Of a stretch of DNA of 6,330 bases, positions 1-6,228 are shown one piece after another (positions within the stretch are counted from its first letter, which is position 1; each line of letters begins with the position of its first letter). The notes under the pieces are model-generated. The model was not told the DNA's origin, made no database searches, and saw only the letters and a program-made list of their open reading frames with translations. The position numbers and the translations under genes are program-made. Source of the DNA: JBEIHX01 sp044375455 (GTDB taxonomy: Bacteria; Pseudomonadota; Alphaproteobacteria; Caulobacterales; Aquidulcibacteraceae); NCBI GenBank assembly GCA_044375455.1, contig JBILMQ010000215.1:1-6330 (forward strand), in the 5' to 3' direction.

Positions 1-1
1 T

Positions 2-1042
2 CAGCTACTGCTCGGAGTTGACGCTTCACGGACCGATTTCGCAAGCCCCCGCCAATACTCCGCACCGTTTGGCCTGCAGCAGCAGGTAGATCAGTTTTAC
101 CCCGCGCCGGTTGACTTCTTTGCGTTCGGCCGTCCGCGCGTGTCAGCGCGCGAGACCGATGTGGATCAAATCGGTGTATTTGCTGAGGGCCGCTTCGATG
201 TGACCGAAGTGTTTGCTGTTCAAGGCGCTGCGCGCGTCGATCAGGTAGATGCCGACTTTGTCCGCTTCGATGCAACGCCTACCGCGCGCTACAGCGCAAG
301 CTATGATCCGGTCTCCTGGAACCTTGGCGCGGTGTGGAAAGCCACGCCTGCGCTGAATGTGTACGCGCAGTATGGTCGCTCCGCTACGCCGGTGGACAGC
401 CTCTTGGTGATCGGCTCATCGGGCGACGCCGCATTTGATTTGACCACGGGCGAAGGGTTTGAAGTAGGCTTGAAAGCGCGTTGGATGGATGGGCGTTTGC
501 AGGCGACGCTCGCCTACTTCGACCTCTCGCAAAGCGATATCCAATCGACCGATCCGAACAACCCAGCGCGCGCCATACAGATTGGCGAAATTGAAAGTCG
601 CGGCTTTGAAGGCTCGCTCATAATCAACGCCATTGAGAGCGTGACCATTGAAGCCAACCTCGCTATCGTCGAAGCCGAGTATTCGCGGTTCGTTGAGTTC
701 GGCGCCTTGCGCACGAGCAACACGCCGCCGAATGTGCCAGAAGTTGTGGCGAACCTTTTCGCCGATTGGCGTTTCGCACCGGACTGGTCCGCGGGCGTGG
801 CAGTGCGGGCGGTGGACGGCTTCTTCGCCAACACGTCCAACTCGATCCGCTTCCCAGGCTACACGCTGATCGACGCCGACCTACGCTGGCGGATCGCGCC
901 GGGCGTTGATGTCTCGGTCATCGGACGAAATCTCGGTGACGAGGATTACGCCGCCTGGGCAACTGGAGCCGGCGGCCAAAACGCCATGGCGAATATCGGC
1001 GCAGGGCGCAGCGTGTTGGGGACAGTGCGGTTCCGCTACTAA
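2..1042 (+). CDS. TonB-dependent siderophore-type receptor, C-terminal part (5' end outside window)
   Basis: The frame is open from base 2 to a TAA and encodes the last 346 residues of an outer-membrane beta-barrel receptor; the signal peptide, TonB box, plug and early strands lie off the left edge. The alternating strand/loop pattern is typical of TonB-dependent receptors: YAQYGRSATP (about 121-130), a DPNNPARAIQIGEIESRGFEG stretch starting near residue 184, GRNLGDEDYA (308-317) and a C-terminal VRFRY whose last aromatic residue fits the beta-signal read by the BAM complex. The DPNNP...GE..SRG.E pattern is characteristic of the siderophore-receptor subfamily (TIGR01783 type), so a ferric-siderophore or other metallophore substrate is likely. 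Proximity to a Zur-like operator allows zinc-chelate uptake, but this gene is convergent with the Zur-box genes and its own promoter is not visible. No frameshift is seen. The family call is secure; the substrate is not. Confidence 0.93.
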   Translation, partial: QLLLGVDASRTDFASPRQYSAPFGLQQQVDQFYPAPVDFFAFGRPRVSARETDVDQIGVFAEGRFDVTEVFAVQGAARVDQVDADFVRFDATPTARYSASYDPVSWNLGAVWKATPALNVYAQYGRSATPVDSLLVIGSSGDAAFDLTTGEGFEVGLKARWMDGRLQATLAYFDLSQSDIQSTDPNNPARAIQIGEIESRGFEGSLIINAIESVTIEANLAIVEAEYSRFVEFGALRTSNTPPNVPEVVANLFADWRFAPDWSAGVAVRAVDGFFANTSNSIRFPGYTLIDADLRWRIAPGVDVSVIGRNLGDEDYAAWATGAGGQNAMANIGAGRSVLGTVRFRY

Positions 1043-1056
1043 ACCCACATTGCCCC

Positions 1057-1395
1057 TCAGTGGCGGTGGCGGCGCCGTAAGAAATTCCACAGATGCGCCC
1101 CAATCAGGATGCCCCCTCCCGCCACTGTCATGGCTGTTTCCCAAGCATGGCTCGGCCACCCCAACGCACCGAGCAGCAAGAGGCCAACGCCGGCAGCCGC
1201 AAGGCCGCGAAGAGCCCAAGACGCAGCGTCAACGCCTTCGCGAAACGCGAGCGCAGCGGCTGGCGCTGCAACGGCCAGGAATACCCAGTGCACCCACTCC
1301 GCATCTGCAGCGACACCCAAGATCGGAAGAGCTGCGCTTGCCACTGGCAACGCCAAACAATGGACGAGGCATAGCCCGCTGGCGCTGATTGCCAC
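1057..1395 (-). CDS. MerC-domain small inner-membrane protein, candidate metal transporter
   Basis: This 112-residue protein is almost entirely hydrophobic, with about four membrane segments (roughly 4-27, 35-51, 62-80, 88-104) and a basic RRRHRH tail. The first helix holds Cys9-Leu-Val-His-Cys13 followed by LALP, the metal-binding signature position of the MerC family. MerC proteins of mercury operons carry Hg(II) across the inner membrane. No other mer gene is visible here, and the gene diverges from a COG0523 GTPase across a Zur-like box, so zinc or another divalent metal is a better guess (inference). The start given is GTG at 1395-1393, with AGGA a few bases upstream; it is the first start after an in-frame TAG at 1404-1402. 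The family N-terminus usually begins a few residues earlier, and a better-placed ATG with a GAGGGG ribosome site lies upstream of that TAG (see separate entry). The gene ends 14 bases from the convergent receptor. Confidence 0.82.
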   Translation of the reverse strand: MAISASGLCLVHCLALPVASAALPILGVAADAEWVHWVFLAVAAPAAALAFREGVDAASWALRGLAAAGVGLLLLGALGWPSHAWETAMTVAGGGILIGAHLWNFLRRRHRH

Positions 1396-1401
1396 GCCGT
1401 C

Positions 1402-1422
1402 CTACATCGCTTGCTTGACCAT
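1402..1422 (-). other. Six-codon upstream ORF, or N-terminus of the MerC-like gene broken by an amber codon
   Basis: On the - strand GAGGGG (1434-1429) sits 6 bases before ATG at 1422-1420. The frame reads MVKQAM and stops at TAG (1404-1402). After the stop the same frame continues DG and then VAISASGLCLVHC of the MerC-like protein. The preceding residues are in frame and at about the length expected of a MerC-family N-terminus. The TAG could be a real nonsense mutation, a sequencing error, or the end of a short leader ORF that couples translation to the GTG start 6 bases downstream. Confidence 0.5.
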
Positions 1423-1443
1423 CTCTCGCCCCTCGATCAAAAT
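1415..1443 (+). promoter_or_regulatory. Candidate promoter of the COG0523 GTPase gene
   Basis: TTGACC (1415-1420) is a good -35 element. With a 17-base spacer it is followed by CAAAAT (1438-1443), a 4-of-6 match to the -10 consensus. Transcription would then start near 1450, inside the putative Zur box, so bound repressor would cover the -10/+1 region. Only the hexamers and their spacing support this. Confidence 0.45.
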
Positions 1444-1458
1444 GTTATATTATAACAT
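1442..1458. promoter_or_regulatory. Putative Zur box (zinc uptake regulator operator)
   Basis: ATGTTATATTATAACAT is a perfect inverted repeat with 8-bp arms around one central base, in otherwise GC-rich DNA. Its form, TGTTATA-N-TATAACA, matches the known proteobacterial Zur operator pattern. It is centred 31 bases before the GTPase ATG and lies between the two divergent genes, 19 bases from the upstream ATG of the MerC-like frame and 46 from its GTG. The downstream GTPase is of a family commonly controlled by Zur, which supports the assignment. A Fur-family relative with similar specificity (Fur, Mur) cannot be excluded by eye, but the sequence is closer to Zur than to the GATAATGATAATCATTATC-type Fur box. 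Confidence 0.85.
1449..1454 (-). promoter_or_regulatory. Candidate -10 element for the MerC-like gene
   Basis: On the - strand these bases read TATAAT, a perfect -10 hexamer lying within the palindrome. No convincing -35 is seen 16-18 bases upstream (GC-rich there). Initiation would fall near 1442, about 20 bases before the upstream ATG. If right, one operator blocks both divergent promoters. Confidence 0.35.
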
Positions 1459-1469
1459 CTCTGCTCTAT

Positions 1470-1474
1470 GGAGG
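1470..1474 (+). promoter_or_regulatory. Ribosome binding site fixing the GTPase start
   Basis: GGAGG lies 6 bases before ATG 1481. The same frame stays open upstream to 1109, but that extension runs antisense through the MerC-like gene and across the Zur box. This site and the family's usual N-terminus decide for 1481. Confidence 0.8.
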
Positions 1475-1480
1475 CGCGTC

Positions 1481-2710
1481 ATGTCCATCCCTGATTTCCA
1501 AGATGCGCCCGCGGCAAAGCGTCTGCCCGTCACAGTCCTGTCCGGTTTTCTCGGCGCTGGCAAAACCACGCTGCTCAATCACGTCCTCGCGAACCGAGAG
1601 GGCAAACGCGTTGCCGTAATTGTGAACGACATGAGCGAGGTGAACATCGATGCAAGCCTTGTCGCCGCCGCCAGCAATCTTTCCCGAACAAATGAGACGC
1701 TGGTCGAAATGTCCAACGGCTGCATCTGCTGCACGCTACGCGATGACCTTTTGCAGGAAGTGCGGCGACTGGCGTCAGAAGGTCGATTTGATTATCTTTT
1801 GATAGAGTCCACAGGGATTTCGGAGCCGCTTCCGGTCGCCTCCACATTTGACTTCCGCACGGAAGACGGCGAGAGCCTGCAAGATATTGCTAGGCTCGAC
1901 ACCATGGTGACGGTCGTCGACGCAGTAAACCTCCTGAACGATTATTCGAGCACCGACTTTCTTCGTGATCGAGGCGAAACCGCTGGTGAAGAAGATCAAC
2001 GCGCGCTTGTGGATCTTTTGGTCGAACAGATTGAGTTCGCCGACGTAATCGTCATCAATAAGGTCGATGCCGTGACGCCGGACCAGTTGGACGTCGTCAA
2101 AAAAATCGTTCGCGGCGTCAATGGCTCAGCGCGAATTGTCGAGGCGAAGTTTGGGCAGGTCGCGCTCGATGATGTCCTGAACACCGGCCTGTTCGACATG
2201 GAGAAGGCGCAAAGCTACCCCGCTTGGGTGAAAGAGCTGGAGCGCCCACAGGATCATCGTCCCGAAACAGAAGAGTACGGCATCAGCTCTTTTGTCTATC
2301 GAGCGCGGCGTCCTTTCGACCCCAAAAAGCTCTTCGCGTTCTTCAGCAAGCCTTGGCCGAATGTGCTGCGCGCCAAAGGCTGGTTTTGGATTGCCACGCG
2401 CCCGGAATGGGTCGGTGAAGTGGCGCAGGCCGGCGCCATGGTTCGCCATCAGGGGTATGGACGCTGGTGGGTCGACGTACCAAAGGCGTGCTGGCCGAAA
2501 GACCAAGACACACTCGATCACATCGCAAAACACTGGGACGCTGTGTATGGTGATCGTCGGCAAGAGATCGTTTTTATTGGGATCGATTTTGACCGCGCCT
2601 GCATACAAGCGGAGCTTGACGCCTGCTTGACCGGCTCAGCCAACGCGACAAAGTTCGATCCGAAACCATTCGCCAACCGCCCCGACCCCTTTCCGCGTTG
2701 GGGCAAATAG
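1481..2710 (+). CDS. zigA: COG0523 (CobW/ZigA-type) zinc metallochaperone GTPase
   Basis: This is a complete 409-residue cytoplasmic G3E-family GTPase. The visible motifs are the P-loop GFLGAGKT (22-29), the metal-binding CICC of the CxCC signature (81-84, in NGCICCTLR), ESTG (109-112, the Walker B/switch region), NKVD (193-196, guanine recognition), and a C-terminal CobW_C domain with PETEEYGISSFVYRARRPF (261-279) and KGWFWIATRPEWVG (299-312). These tail motifs are typical of the ZigA subgroup. ZigA-type proteins are known to be zinc-starvation induced, to bind zinc through CxCC and to couple GTP hydrolysis to metal delivery. The gene begins 22 bases after a Zur-like palindrome, which fits. 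The histidine-rich loop many relatives carry between the two domains is reduced to a single His (259). The gene ends 4 bases from the convergent PepSY gene. YeiR/YjiA-like or nitrile-hydratase-activator subtypes are less likely given the tail. Confidence 0.95.
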   Translation: MSIPDFQDAPAAKRLPVTVLSGFLGAGKTTLLNHVLANREGKRVAVIVNDMSEVNIDASLVAAASNLSRTNETLVEMSNGCICCTLRDDLLQEVRRLASEGRFDYLLIESTGISEPLPVASTFDFRTEDGESLQDIARLDTMVTVVDAVNLLNDYSSTDFLRDRGETAGEEDQRALVDLLVEQIEFADVIVINKVDAVTPDQLDVVKKIVRGVNGSARIVEAKFGQVALDDVLNTGLFDMEKAQSYPAWVKELERPQDHRPETEEYGISSFVYRARRPFDPKKLFAFFSKPWPNVLRAKGWFWIATRPEWVGEVAQAGAMVRHQGYGRWWVDVPKACWPKDQDTLDHIAKHWDAVYGDRRQEIVFIGIDFDRACIQAELDACLTGSANATKFDPKPFANRPDPFPRWGK

Positions 2711-2714
2711 ACCT

Positions 2715-4037
2715 CTATCGGTAGCGTCGGCGCAATAGCAACGCCACACCAATCAGGCTGGTGAAAACAACGATCGCCGTCGCGGTCATCGTGGCGTAGT
2801 CGCGATTGCGGCGGCCGAGAGGATTAAGGAACTCCCATTTGTGGAGATTGTCGAACGTCCAGCCTTCCAGGCGCGTGAGCCATGTTTCCTGAGGCGCCGC
2901 GGCGATTAGGCCTTCACGGATATCCACAAACACGGGCCCGTTTGGCGCATCCACCCGCCACACCGGCAGGCGCTTGTTGATGAAGCCGTAGCCATCGCCA
3001 AAGCGCGTCACAAGCGCCACGTCGCTGTCTAGCGGCGCTTGCGCGATCACGCGGGCGCGGGCTTCGTCCGTATCCGGCGGTCCGACGCCGAAATAGTAGC
3101 CAGTCTCTTCGATCTGCAAGCGCCAGAGCGGCGTCGCATTGGCGCCTAGTGTTGCGGTGAGGTCATTCACAAGAATGCCCGCCTCCGCCCGCGGCCTTTC
3201 AGGTAAATCAGCGACGCGGAACTGCATCGCTTGCGGTGGCGCCGGGGCAGTGAGGCTTGATGTTGTAAACAGGTGCAACACCCCCGACAGAGTGAACATC
3301 GTTACGAGCGGCAATGCGACCCACGCAAAAAGCGTGTGAATGCGGAAAAGCCCCTTACCGCGGGCGCGCCAGAGCATCGTGGCGCCGATCGCTGTGGTCG
3401 CCATGACGGTTGAAATCAGCACAAAGATGATTGCAATTCGAAGCGGTTCCACCGGCTCCACAAACTTCAGCGTGTGCACGTTCTGAAAAATGCTGAGCAG
3501 CACGCGCCGCTGGTCGTTCGTGACGGCCGCAAGACGATCCAAGCCGGTATCCGCATAGATCGTAAGGCCTTCCGGCGTGGCGAGGCGCACTTCCCAAACT
3601 GGCAGCAATCGATTGACATTTGGATAATCTGTACTGAACGCCGTCACCAATCGTGCATGCACAATTTGTGCTTGCGGCTGGCCGGCATAGTGGCGCGCAA
3701 GCGCTTCGGCGTGACGCTGTTCGATCCCGTCAACCCGCGCGCCTGTGCGGGCATCCAAAACCACGCGCGCAGCAGCGCCGTTCGCCGCGAACCAAAACGG
3801 CGCGCCATCCACGATGACAAGCCGCGCTAGGGTTGTTTCGCTCAGCCCTGCTGCCTCAAACGCAGCGCCAGGCTGCGCCAACCCGTCCAAAGCAACGCTC
3901 TGGACGGGCGGCGCCTGCACCGCGGGGCGCGGCGCTGTCCAACTCATAATCGGGTGGAGAAAGCCCGTGGCGGCCCAAAGGATCGCGACGAGCGCCGCGA
4001 TCCATCCCAGACGCCGGTGCAGAACGCGCGCCTTCAT
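2715..4037 (-). CDS. PepSY-domain inner-membrane protein, internally duplicated
   Basis: This 440-residue protein has four membrane helices (about 10-30, 199-222, 233-256, 413-435) and two large periplasmic PepSY-type regions. It is two copies of one unit. HRRLGW (7-12) and TGFLH (24-28) in copy 1 match HTLFAW (234-239) and SGVLH (251-255) in copy 2. LPVWEV (145-150) matches LPVWRV (357-362), and NVH (186-188) matches NLH (397-399). Known PepSY proteins with such membrane histidines, such as FoxB, are haem-containing inner-membrane reductases acting on imported ferric siderophores, so His7/28/188 and His234/255/399 are candidate haem ligands (inference). The ATG overlaps the receptor stop as ATGA, and GGAG stands about 7 bases upstream, so translation is probably coupled to the receptor. 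An enzymatic or purely structural role in chelate import is possible; no transport motif is seen. The C-terminus is basic (LLRRRYR). Confidence 0.9.
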   Translation of the reverse strand: MKARVLHRRLGWIAALVAILWAATGFLHPIMSWTAPRPAVQAPPVQSVALDGLAQPGAAFEAAGLSETTLARLVIVDGAPFWFAANGAAARVVLDARTGARVDGIEQRHAEALARHYAGQPQAQIVHARLVTAFSTDYPNVNRLLPVWEVRLATPEGLTIYADTGLDRLAAVTNDQRRVLLSIFQNVHTLKFVEPVEPLRIAIIFVLISTVMATTAIGATMLWRARGKGLFRIHTLFAWVALPLVTMFTLSGVLHLFTTSSLTAPAPPQAMQFRVADLPERPRAEAGILVNDLTATLGANATPLWRLQIEETGYYFGVGPPDTDEARARVIAQAPLDSDVALVTRFGDGYGFINKRLPVWRVDAPNGPVFVDIREGLIAAAPQETWLTRLEGWTFDNLHKWEFLNPLGRRNRDYATMTATAIVVFTSLIGVALLLRRRYR

Positions 4038-6142
4038 GGCCGGGCTCCAAACCGCAGGCGAATGCCGCCAAAGACAGCCGCCCCGTCGCCCGGCGTTGCG
4101 ATCGATAGATTGACGCCCGGCGCCTGCGCATTGGCGATGCTGGACACCATCGAGACGAACTTCTCATCTGTCAGATTCCGCCCTTCCAAGAAGAGAGACG
4201 CGGTGTCGCTCACATCATAAGATGCGCTGACATTCCACAGGGTATAGCCCGGCGCGCGCAGCGTGTTACGGAAGTCAACCACCGTGTCGGATTGCACGAA
4301 GACCGATGGCGCGATACGCCACCTGTCATTTGTCCAAGCCAATTCCGCCACCACCGTGTTTTCCGGCACGCCGGCCAGACGATTGTCGCCATAGACGCGA
4401 TCGCCATCAAACGTGAAATCGTTGTAGGTCCATGCTGCACGGCCATTGAGCGCACCGCCGAACAGGTCTTCTGCGATGGTCGCAGCGAGGCCTGCCTCAA
4501 TGCCGCGGTGGATGGTGTTTGGCGCATTAAAGGTGGCCGCCGGGATCAGCGGGCTGACCTGGAAGGAGATGAACTCGTTCTCCAAACGCGCATCAAAATA
4601 GGTGAGCTCGTAGCGCAACGGGCCCGCCTGTCCGCGCACGCCGAGCTCATAGCTTGTGCCTTCCTGAGCTTTGATCGGCACGAAGATGACGAAGCCGCCC
4701 TGCGTCAATTGGCCAAAACTCGGCGGCTCGTAGATGCCAGAGACATTGGCGAAGATTTGAAGCGTCGGCGCGGCTTCCCAAAGCAGACCGATTTTTGGGC
4801 TGATCTGGTTGAACGTCTCGCCGTCATTGGCGGCCGGATTGCGAAGATTCAAAACCGTGCGATCGGTATCGATGCTGTTGAAGCCCGCAAGCAGCGTGAG
4901 AGAGCCTGTCGGCTTCACCCGCACTTCGCCAAAGACGTCCCACCCGCCGGCATACTGGATGGAATGCGCAGTGAGGGCGCCGCGCGCGGCCAAGCGATTA
5001 GGCGTTGCCGCATAAGTGCGCGCCGCTGTCCGCGCATCGCGCCAACGGGCGCCGAGCGTCCATTCCAATGGCGCTCCCAGCGCCTGCGTCTCGCCGTCCC
5101 ATCGCGCGAAGAGCAATCCATCTGTCACGCGTTGATCGATCACTACGCTGATCGGATGGTAAAGTTGGCGATCCGTGTAGGCGGCGCCGACGGTTACTGT
5201 GCCAACGTCGCCGGCATCGATGGTTGTGCGCGTCCAGCCGCGCCAGGAATTGATGTCTCGGGCGAAGGCAAAGTTGAAATTGCCGGTGTTGGCAAGCTCC
5301 GGAGACGTCGTCGCCTGCGCGATGGTGAGGGCGCCCGGGATGCGTTGATTGACGTCATTGCCCAACACGCCAAACCGGGTTTCGATGCGATCATTCCAGC
5401 GCCACCCCGCTTGCGCATAGACCCGGCCATTGCTTTGCTCGGCATTCTGGCGGAAGCCATCCTGGCGTTGGCCCGTTGCAGCAACAAGCAGATCAAACCG
5501 ATCATCGGCATAAGCAGCGCGCGCATTCACGCGTTGCGTGCCGAACGAGCCGGCATCAAGCCGCAACAAGCCGGCTTCATCGACACTGCGACCCGTGAGG
5601 CCTGTCAATTCAATGGAGCCGCCGAGCGTGGCGGAACCGCTGGCGAACGCGTTGGCCCCACGATTGACTGTGATGAAGTTCGCAAAAGTTGGGTCCAATT
5701 CTTGGAAGTCGCCAAAGCCGTCCGCGCCGTTAATGGGCACGCCGTCGAACAGCAATTCCACGCCGCGCAAGTGGGCGTTGTTGGCCAGCCCCGATCCGCG
5801 GATCGACAAGCGCACTTCTTCACCAAAGCGCGGCTGGGCGATCACACCCGGTGTGAGTTGGAGCGTGTCGCGAAACGTGACGGCGTAGCGGTCCTCGAAC
5901 TCTTCAGCGGCAACAACGGAGACATTGCCTGGCCGCTCGCGGGCGGCTGCCGCGGCGTCGGCGGCCTCTGGGTTAGGACGCTGTCCGGTCACAATGATTT
6001 CGGCATCGGCGCGCCGACCCTCGGCGCTCTTACCTTCGGCAGTTGGCGCCTCGGCAAGGGCGCTGGGGGCGGTGATAAGGGCAGCCAAGACAGCCGTGGA
6101 CACGCGCACGAGGGCGCGTGCGGAAAAGACATGGGAAGACAT
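4034..6142 (-). CDS. TonB-dependent outer-membrane receptor, complete
   Basis: This 702-residue outer-membrane receptor starts with a signal peptide (basic/hydrophobic residues 1-30, likely cut after SALA, 27-30). A TonB-box-like EIIVTGQR (48-55) follows, which contacts TonB for energy from the proton-motive force. The plug domain spans about 70-180 and includes DTLQLTPGV (92-100), LSIRGSG (112-118), VELLFDGVPINGADG (128-142) and ITVNRGANAFASGSATLGG (157-175). The rest is the 22-strand barrel, with FLEGRNLTDEKFVSM near the end. It finishes GGIRLRFGARP, so four residues follow the usual terminal Phe. The likely ligand is a metal chelate; the plug resembles FecA-like receptors, but the substrate cannot be read from sequence. 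No cysteine or histidine-rich loop is seen. The ribosome site before ATG 6142 is weak (AGAG). Its stop overlaps the PepSY start, making a receptor/PepSY operon of the kind often found in siderophore uptake. Confidence 0.95.
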   Translation of the reverse strand: MSSHVFSARALVRVSTAVLAALITAPSALAEAPTAEGKSAEGRRADAEIIVTGQRPNPEAADAAAAARERPGNVSVVAAEEFEDRYAVTFRDTLQLTPGVIAQPRFGEEVRLSIRGSGLANNAHLRGVELLFDGVPINGADGFGDFQELDPTFANFITVNRGANAFASGSATLGGSIELTGLTGRSVDEAGLLRLDAGSFGTQRVNARAAYADDRFDLLVAATGQRQDGFRQNAEQSNGRVYAQAGWRWNDRIETRFGVLGNDVNQRIPGALTIAQATTSPELANTGNFNFAFARDINSWRGWTRTTIDAGDVGTVTVGAAYTDRQLYHPISVVIDQRVTDGLLFARWDGETQALGAPLEWTLGARWRDARTAARTYAATPNRLAARGALTAHSIQYAGGWDVFGEVRVKPTGSLTLLAGFNSIDTDRTVLNLRNPAANDGETFNQISPKIGLLWEAAPTLQIFANVSGIYEPPSFGQLTQGGFVIFVPIKAQEGTSYELGVRGQAGPLRYELTYFDARLENEFISFQVSPLIPAATFNAPNTIHRGIEAGLAATIAEDLFGGALNGRAAWTYNDFTFDGDRVYGDNRLAGVPENTVVAELAWTNDRWRIAPSVFVQSDTVVDFRNTLRAPGYTLWNVSASYDVSDTASLFLEGRNLTDEKFVSMVSSIANAQAPGVNLSIATPGDGAAVFGGIRLRFGARP

Positions 6143-6149
6143 GGAAAAC

Positions 6150-6159
6150 TCTGATCAGA
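6150..6159. repeat. 10-bp palindrome TCTGATCAGA before the receptor start
   Basis: This perfect palindrome lies 7 bases upstream of the receptor ATG and covers the only ribosome-site-like bases (AGAG). Part of it, GATCAGATG (6153-6161), recurs at 6227-6235 across the stop codon of the upstream gene. It could be a small operator or chance. Confidence 0.4.
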
Positions 6160-6183
6160 TGCGCGCGCCGCAGGGGCGCGCAT
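6159..6183. repeat. GC-rich inverted repeat in the receptor leader
   Basis: ATGCGCGC (6159-6166) and GCGCGCAT (6176-6183) form a perfect 8-bp stem around a 9-base loop, 16 bases upstream of the receptor ATG. A shifted register gives GCGCGCC/GGCGCGC with a 5-base loop. There is no T-run after it on the - strand, so it is not a standard terminator. In the transcript it could limit ribosome access or stabilise the RNA. Confidence 0.5.
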
Positions 6184-6195
6184 GAAAATGGGCGA

Positions 6196-6215
6196 GCGGC
6201 TCGGGGGCGAGCCGC
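6196..6215 (-). terminator. Hairpin after the upstream gene, possible weak terminator or attenuator
   Basis: GCGGCTCG and CGAGCCGC pair perfectly (8 bp) around a 4-base loop, 13 bases beyond the upstream gene's stop codon. On the - strand a short TTTT follows about 7 bases past the stem, which is weak for intrinsic termination. Partial termination would lower receptor expression relative to the first gene. Confidence 0.4.
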
Positions 6216-6228
6216 CGTGACGTTCAGA

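Noticed and set aside
1043..1056. Possible bidirectional terminator between the first receptor and the MerC-like gene
   Set aside because: Only a 4-bp CCAC/GTGG pairing with no T-run is seen around this gap.
906..1388. A 160-codon + strand frame spanning the receptor end and the MerC-like gene
   Set aside because: It overlaps two better-supported genes in other frames, and its composition (rich in R, P, Q) is that of a shadow frame.
1109..1480. N-terminal extension of the GTPase frame back to 1109
   Set aside because: It would be antisense to the MerC-like gene and would translate through the Zur-like box. The family N-terminus and a GGAGG site place the start at 1481.
2711..2714. Terminator between the convergent GTPase and PepSY genes
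   Set aside because: The gap is 4 bases and I see no strong stem with a T-run; termination signals would have to lie inside the genes.
4292..6154. A 620-codon open frame on the + strand opposite the second TonB receptor
   Set aside because: It lies fully antisense to a receptor with complete signal peptide, plug and barrel. Its translation shows no domain logic, and long antisense frames are common in GC-rich genes.
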